From positions 3,994,001 through 4,058,000 of the forward strand of contig NZ_AP018664.1 of assembly GCF_003967075.1 (NCBI RefSeq): a DNA stretch of 64,000 bases. Direction: 5' to 3'. Position numbers and translations under genes: made by a program. Below the pieces are notes generated by a model. That model worked only from the letters and a program-made list of their open reading frames with translations. It ran no database searches and was not told the origin of the DNA. Below, piece after piece: positions 59,633-64,000 of this stretch (position 1 is the stretch's first letter; each line of letters starts with the position of its first letter). This DNA comes from Sphingobium amiense. Its GTDB lineage: Bacteria; Pseudomonadota; Alphaproteobacteria; Sphingomonadales; Sphingomonadaceae.

Positions 59633-60963
59633 TCCGCCGCGATGGCGACGGGCGGCTGGGCGTGGCGATGCTGCGGCACCGGCAACCCCAGATGCCCGCG
59701 CAGCGTGTCGTCCGCATAGTCGCTGCGGAAGAGGCCGCGTTCCTGAAGGATCGGCACGACCTTTTCCCGGAACAGGGCAAAGTCGCGCGGGCGCGTGACG
59801 CGGAGGTTGAACCCGTCGGCCGCGCGCCCGGTAAACCAGCGCTCGATTTCGTTCGCCACCGTTTCGGGCGATCCGACGAAGGGCGAGGTCCACTGGCCGA
59901 AGCGATAGGCCGCCTGACGTAGCGTCAGCTTTTCTTCCGCCGCGATGCGGATGACGCGTTCGGCCCCGCCCTTGTAGCTGTTGAGCGTCACGCCCGACAG
60001 ATCGGGGAAGGGGGCGTCCAGTTCATATTTCGAAAAATCGTGATAGTTGAAAAAGCGCCCGACCTGCGTCAGCAGCTTGTCGATGCTCAGCGCGCCCTGC
60101 GCCGCTTCGGCGACGGCGCGCGCTTCCTCGTCGGTCTCCGCGATCGTGGGAACCAGCCCCGGCATGACGATGATATGATCGGGGTTGCGCCCGAGCGCCG
60201 CCGCCCGCGCCTTGAGGTCCGCATAATAGGCACTGCCGCTTTCGAAATCCTGCGACGCGGCGAATGTTCCCTCGGCGATTGCCGCGCCCAGTGCGCGGCC
60301 CTCGCTGCTGTCGCCGGCCTGAAAGATCACCGGCTGCCCCTGCCGCGACCGGCTGAGCGCCAGCGGACCGGCGACGGAGAAATGCGTGCCCTTGTGATCG
60401 AGCCGGTGCTGTTTCGATTTGTCGAGGAAAGTGCCGCTCGCCCGGTCGCGCGGGAAGGCGTCGTCCTCATAACTGTCCCACAGACCCTGCACCACCTCCA
60501 CGAACTCGCGCGCGCGGGCGTAGCGCACGCCATGTTCGAAATGCGCGTCACGCCCATAGTTCAGCGCCGCGCCTTCAAGGCCCGTGGTGACGACATTCCA
60601 TCCCGCGCGGCCCCGGCTGATATGGTCGAGCGACGCGAACTGGCGCGCGACATTATAGGGTTCCCAATAGGATGTGGTGAGCGTGCCGACGAGGCCGATG
60701 TGCGATGTCGATGCCGCCACCGCCGACAGCAGCGTCAGCGGCTCCAGACGGTTGAGGAAGTGCGGCGCGGTGTCGGGCGTGATGTAGGGGGAATCGACGA
60801 TGAAGATGAGGTCGAACTTCGCCGCCTCGGCAAGGCGCGCCTGCTCGATATACCAGTTGATGTCGATGCTGGCGTTGCCCGGCAGGTCCGGGTCGAGCCA
60901 GCTATGATGATCGGCCCCGACTCCTTCGAGTATCGCGCCCAGATGCAGTTGCCGTTTGGCCAT
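59629..60963 (-). CDS. NtaA/SnaA/DszA-type FMN-dependent monooxygenase
   Basis: A 444-residue bacterial-luciferase-like (LLM class) enzyme: HLGAILEGVGADHHSWLDPD, EQARLAEAAKFDLIFIVDSP, SRGRAGWNVVTTGLEGAALN and GQPVIFQAGDSSEGRALGAA. This subgroup includes NtaA (nitrilotriacetate), DszA and DmoA, which cleave C-N or C-S bonds with FMNH2 and O2; an external flavin reductase is needed and is not in the window. GGAGG lies before the ATG at 60963. Next to a sulfite-dehydrogenase pair, release of sulfite from an organosulfur compound is a good guess. Confidence 0.88.
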   Translation of the reverse strand: MAKRQLHLGAILEGVGADHHSWLDPDLPGNASIDINWYIEQARLAEAAKFDLIFIVDSPYITPDTAPHFLNRLEPLTLLSAVAASTSHIGLVGTLTTSYWEPYNVARQFASLDHISRGRAGWNVVTTGLEGAALNYGRDAHFEHGVRYARAREFVEVVQGLWDSYEDDAFPRDRASGTFLDKSKQHRLDHKGTHFSVAGPLALSRSRQGQPVIFQAGDSSEGRALGAAIAEGTFAASQDFESGSAYYADLKARAAALGRNPDHIIVMPGLVPTIAETDEEARAVAEAAQGALSIDKLLTQVGRFFNYHDFSKYELDAPFPDLSGVTLNSYKGGAERVIRIAAEEKLTLRQAAYRFGQWTSPFVGSPETVANEIERWFTGRAADGFNLRVTRPRDFALFREKVVPILQERGLFRSDYADDTLRGHLGLPVPQHRHAQPPVAIAAE

Positions 60964-61365
60964 GTCGATCCTCCAATATCCACTGGCGGACGAGGATAGG
61001 GAAAGGGACGGTCCGCGAATAACAAGAGCTGCTCAACAACCGCTGAATTTGTTCAAAGCCAGTTGGACGGGGAGGGAATATGGTGGGGATGGCCCGCCCG
61101 TGCCGTGCTCTATGGGCGTCCTGCCGATGAGCGGTTTTCCAGTCCTCATCAGCAAAGCTCAACCGTTGAGCAGATTTCCGTCCTGCCCCAGCAAATGTCA
61201 TTATAAATTCTCTACTGAATTAGTAGTAGTTCATCCCAAGGCGTGAGCCGTGGGGGGTTCGACAGTTCAGATGAGGCACGAGAGAGGTGCGGTCCTCAGT
61301 CTGACTGCGCGAGTTGCCGCCCCTGACGCGCGGCGCCGGAGGCCTTAAGCCAAGAAGGATATAAT
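60964..61365. promoter_or_regulatory. Divergent regulatory region between monooxygenase and TonB receptor
   Basis: About 400 bases with no gene. Two dyads stand out: GCTCAA-N3-TTGAGC at 61157-61171 and CTACT-N5-AGTAG at 61212-61226, the latter just after an AT-rich TATAAATTC (61202-61210) that resembles a -10 region. These probably control both divergent units. The regulator is not in the window. Confidence 0.55.
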
Positions 61366-63774
61366 ATGCCGGTCATCAACCGGGCATGGCTGCGCGCGGC
61401 CACGGCCCTGCCTGTCGTTTCGCTCGCTCTCCTGTCGACCCACCCGGTGTCGGCCGCAGAGCCGGCAGCCCCCGTGGACGCGCCCGACGCGGGCAGCGGT
61501 CTGGGCGACATCGTCGTCACCGCCACGCGCAAGGAAACCCGGCTGCAATCGACCCCGGTCGCGGTCAGCGTGATCGACGAGACATTTCGCAGCAACCAGA
61601 ATGTCCTGACGGCCCGCGATCTGGCCGGGCAGATACCGGGCCTTTACACCCCGACCACGGGCATCACGCCGCTGACCAACACCTTCTTCATCCGCGGCAT
61701 CGGCAACAGCGATCCGATCTTCGATCCGACCGTGGGCGTCTACATCGACGACGTCTATCTGCCGCGCGCGATCAACGGCATGTCGGACCTGACGGACATC
61801 GAGCGGGTCGAGGTGCTGCGGGGGCCGCAGGGCACGCTGTTCGGCGCAAATTCGGCCGGCGGCGCGATCCGCTATGTGACGCGCACGCCGGGGGACACGC
61901 TCGATCTGCGGCTCGACGCGGGCTATGGCAATTACCAGACCTTCAATGCCCATGCCTATGTCGCGGGTCCGCTGGTGCCGGGCCTGCTCGCCGCCAGCAT
62001 CGCGTTCGCGCATGACGAGCATGAAGGCTATACGTGGAACCCGTCGCTCCGGCGCCGCGTCAACAACCAGAATACGGACGGCGGGCGCATCAAGCTGGTC
62101 TTCACGCCGTCCAGCACTTTGAAGGTCACGCTATCGGCTGACGGCACGGTCGACCATTCGCAGGCCGCGCAATATGTCGCCACCACCTACAACGCGACCA
62201 ACCCTGCCCTGAGCGGCCTTGGCGCGATTACGGGCGGCACGCTGTTCAGTCCGACCCAGTTCTCCACGTTCAGGAACAATGTCAGCTACGCCGGGCGATA
62301 CGGGATCAACCGTTCGCACTCCGGCGGCATCACGGGCCGCGTCGACTATGATCTGAACCCGCATCTGTCGATTCATTCGATCAGCGCTTTGCGCGGCTTC
62401 GATCAGGACCCCGTCAATTACAATAATGACGGCCAGAACCGGCTTCCCTACAACAGCGCCCAGCCCCGGCGGATCGACATTTCCGACAATTATATCGTCT
62501 ACAAGCAGAAGAGCTTTACGCAGGAACTCCAGTTGCAGGGCGACTGGAACCGCTTCGATTTCACTGGCGGCCTCTATTATCTGTTCGAAAATTTCCGCAG
62601 CAACCGCATCGGCTATGTCACCGGCCTGCCTGCGTCGGACACGGCGCTGCCCGCTGCGCCCTTCGACCAGATCGGCAAGACCATCACCCGCAATTATTCC
62701 GCCTATCTTCAGGCCAATTACCGGCTGACCGACCGGCTGACACTGACGGCGGGCGGACGCTATATCAGCATACGCCGCGCCTTCGATTTTCAGGGCGTCA
62801 ATTACGACCTCGACGGCAATCCGATCGACCCGACGCTCTATCCGCAGGTCCGGACAGGGGGCGCAATCCCGACGCTGGGCGTCAATGTCGCCGCGTCTCA
62901 GGTCAATTTCACCAACGCGGGCGTGCTCAACAGGAAGACCTGGCATGCCTTCACGCCCAAGGCGGGCCTGTCCTATCAGGTCACGCCCGCCATTTTCCTG
63001 TTCGCAAACTATTCCAGAGGTTTCGACGCGGGCGGGTTTAACAATCGCGCCCTCAATGTCGCCACGGCGTTGCCCTACGCGCCGGAAACGGTGGACACAT
63101 TCGAAGGCGGCTTCAAGAGCGACTGGTTCGACAGCCGCCTGCGCATCAACCTGACGGGCTTTTATAACGACTATAAAAATCTCCAGACGTCGGTATCGGC
63201 CTTCAGCCCGATTTCCGGCACCTATGTCAGCACGCGGGGCAATGCGCCATCGGCCCATACCCAGGGCTTCGAACTGGAAACGTCGGCGCAGCCTGTCGAC
63301 AATCTGTCGCTGGCGTTCAACGTCACCTATCTCAAGACACGGTTCGACGATTATTCGGCGCCCGCGCTCGGCACCATTCCTGCTTATAATTACACCGGCA
63401 AGGCGTTCTCCGGGCAGCCTGAATGGCAATATTTCGCGTCGGCGGATTATGGCATTCCGATCAGCGGCGTCGGCACGATCAAGCTGGGCGGCAGCGTCAA
63501 CTGGCAGACATCCTATTTCTCCGACCTGCTCAACAGTCCGCAATATCGGATCGGCGACAAGCATTTCGTCAATGGCTTCGTCGGCTTCACGACGGCGGAC
63601 GGGCGATGGGATTTCACGCTGACCGCCCGCAACATCGGCAACGCCTTCTATTTCTCGACACTCACGCCGGTCGGCACGCCGCTGCGGGCCGGGCCATTTG
63701 CCGGAACGCAGCTCGTGCAGGGCGCGCAGAATGCGCCTCGAACCGTGTTTTTCAAAGTGGCCTATAAATATTGA
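61366..63774 (+). CDS. TonB-dependent receptor next to the sulfur-linked genes
   Basis: An 802-residue outer-membrane receptor with a signal peptide (AATALPVVSLALLSTHPVSA), TonB-box-like LGDIVVTATRKETRLQSTPV, plug motifs TNTFFIRGIGNSDPIFDPTV, YIDDVYLPR, RVEVLRGPQGTLFGANSAGG and barrel strands ending RTVFFKVAYKY. AAGGA lies before the ATG. It is divergent from the FMN monooxygenase, so probably imports its substrate, perhaps a sulfonate or sulfate ester. Confidence 0.9.
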   Translation: MPVINRAWLRAATALPVVSLALLSTHPVSAAEPAAPVDAPDAGSGLGDIVVTATRKETRLQSTPVAVSVIDETFRSNQNVLTARDLAGQIPGLYTPTTGITPLTNTFFIRGIGNSDPIFDPTVGVYIDDVYLPRAINGMSDLTDIERVEVLRGPQGTLFGANSAGGAIRYVTRTPGDTLDLRLDAGYGNYQTFNAHAYVAGPLVPGLLAASIAFAHDEHEGYTWNPSLRRRVNNQNTDGGRIKLVFTPSSTLKVTLSADGTVDHSQAAQYVATTYNATNPALSGLGAITGGTLFSPTQFSTFRNNVSYAGRYGINRSHSGGITGRVDYDLNPHLSIHSISALRGFDQDPVNYNNDGQNRLPYNSAQPRRIDISDNYIVYKQKSFTQELQLQGDWNRFDFTGGLYYLFENFRSNRIGYVTGLPASDTALPAAPFDQIGKTITRNYSAYLQANYRLTDRLTLTAGGRYISIRRAFDFQGVNYDLDGNPIDPTLYPQVRTGGAIPTLGVNVAASQVNFTNAGVLNRKTWHAFTPKAGLSYQVTPAIFLFANYSRGFDAGGFNNRALNVATALPYAPETVDTFEGGFKSDWFDSRLRINLTGFYNDYKNLQTSVSAFSPISGTYVSTRGNAPSAHTQGFELETSAQPVDNLSLAFNVTYLKTRFDDYSAPALGTIPAYNYTGKAFSGQPEWQYFASADYGIPISGVGTIKLGGSVNWQTSYFSDLLNSPQYRIGDKHFVNGFVGFTTADGRWDFTLTARNIGNAFYFSTLTPVGTPLRAGPFAGTQLVQGAQNAPRTVFFKVAYKY

Positions 63775-63795
63775 AGGATCACATCGACCTCAGGA

Positions 63796-63819
63796 GGCTT
63801 CGCCCGTAAGGGCGGAGCC
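63796..63819. terminator. Hairpin between convergent genes
   Basis: GGCTTCGCCC and GGGCGGAGCC pair with one G-U wobble around GTAA, 21 bases after the receptor stop and just before the stop of the leftward partial gene. No T run, so strength is uncertain. Confidence 0.4.
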
Positions 63820-63820
63820 G

Positions 63821-64000
63821 TCAGGAGCCGGTCGGAAACGGCGGGCGTTGATAGGTCAGCGCCGGAACCGATGCGCCGGGCGTCCCGATCGCCGCGCGGT
63901 CGTAGATCGCGGCGGCAACCGGGCTGCGTCCCAGCGTTTCGGAGGCCAGTTGCAACAGCAGCAGCGACCCCAGACCCAGCCACCATGCCGGGTGCACGCG
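63821..64000 (-). CDS. Unidentified membrane protein, C-terminal end only
   Basis: The last 59 codons of a leftward gene that extends beyond the window: HPAWWLGLGSLLLLQLASET, then LGRSPVAAAIYDRAAIGTPG and PALTYQRPPFPTGS before TGA at 63821-63823. One probable membrane helix, Trp at its start, and a Pro-rich tail. Too short to name; a transporter permease or other membrane enzyme is possible. Confidence 0.5.
   Translation of the reverse strand, partial: RVHPAWWLGLGSLLLLQLASETLGRSPVAAAIYDRAAIGTPGASVPALTYQRPPFPTGS

Overview
The window is high-GC, gene-dense DNA from an alphaproteobacterium, most likely a sphingomonad (Sphingomonadales). The evidence is four large TonB-dependent receptors, a class I lysyl-tRNA synthetase, a Gly-rich two-domain cold-shock protein, an rnd-lptC-lptA cluster, DUF3297, an RcnB-like protein, a CtrA-type TTAA-N7-TTAA site and many PilZ/GGDEF/EAL proteins. 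Genus is not determined. No rRNA, tRNA, insertion sequence, CRISPR array or phage was recognised. All assignments come from reading protein motifs; no database search was run.

Left part (1-42.6 kb) is mostly core genome. It opens with a pentose/uronate module (truncated GH43 glycosidase plus an MFS transporter behind a LacI-like operator). A lower-GC accessory patch follows (2.2-3.8 kb: secreted micro-protein, DUF4375 protein, frameshifted GNAT acetyltransferase). Next come a cold-shock protein, rnd-lptC-lptA, a secreted parallel beta-helix protein, and a phosphorelay operon (small membrane protein, hybrid histidine kinase with two receivers and Hpt, receiver-GGEEF cyclase). Then HU, a cyclophilin, small membrane proteins, PspC, an exported dienelactone hydrolase, a periplasmic peroxiredoxin, recF, tandem CHAP-domain proteins, DUF3297, a membrane-anchored serine protease, DUF350, cyclopropane-fatty-acid synthase, a molybdopterin oxidoreductase/cytochrome b pair, a beta-barrel protein, rlmN, an IalB-like protein, dnaN, a GGDEF-EAL-PilZ protein, a TonB receptor with a Gly/Pro-rich insert, proline iminopeptidase, a SixA-like phosphatase, a DinG-like helicase, a PilZ protein divergent from lysS across a CtrA-like site, and rcnB.

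Right part (42.8-64 kb) is accessory and catabolic. A TonB receptor diverges from a tightly packed operon: FAD aromatic hydroxylase (MhpA-like), fumarylacetoacetase-family hydrolase, VOC extradiol dioxygenase and acyl-CoA ligase. Facing it is an operon of TonB receptor, family VIII esterase/beta-lactamase fold and LuxR-type regulator; a CocE-type esterase and an alpha/beta hydrolase run divergently from that receptor. AT-rich intergenic DNA and two intergenic regions carry clear dyads. The inferred scheme is outer-membrane uptake of an aromatic ester, ester or amide cleavage, ring hydroxylation, meta cleavage and CoA activation under LuxR control.

The final segment is sulfur-linked by inference: an NtaA/DszA-type FMN monooxygenase, a decayed flavoprotein start, a SorAB-like sulfite dehydrogenase pair and a divergent TonB receptor. 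This would fit organosulfur desulfonation with sulfite detoxification. The window ends inside an unidentified membrane-protein gene.
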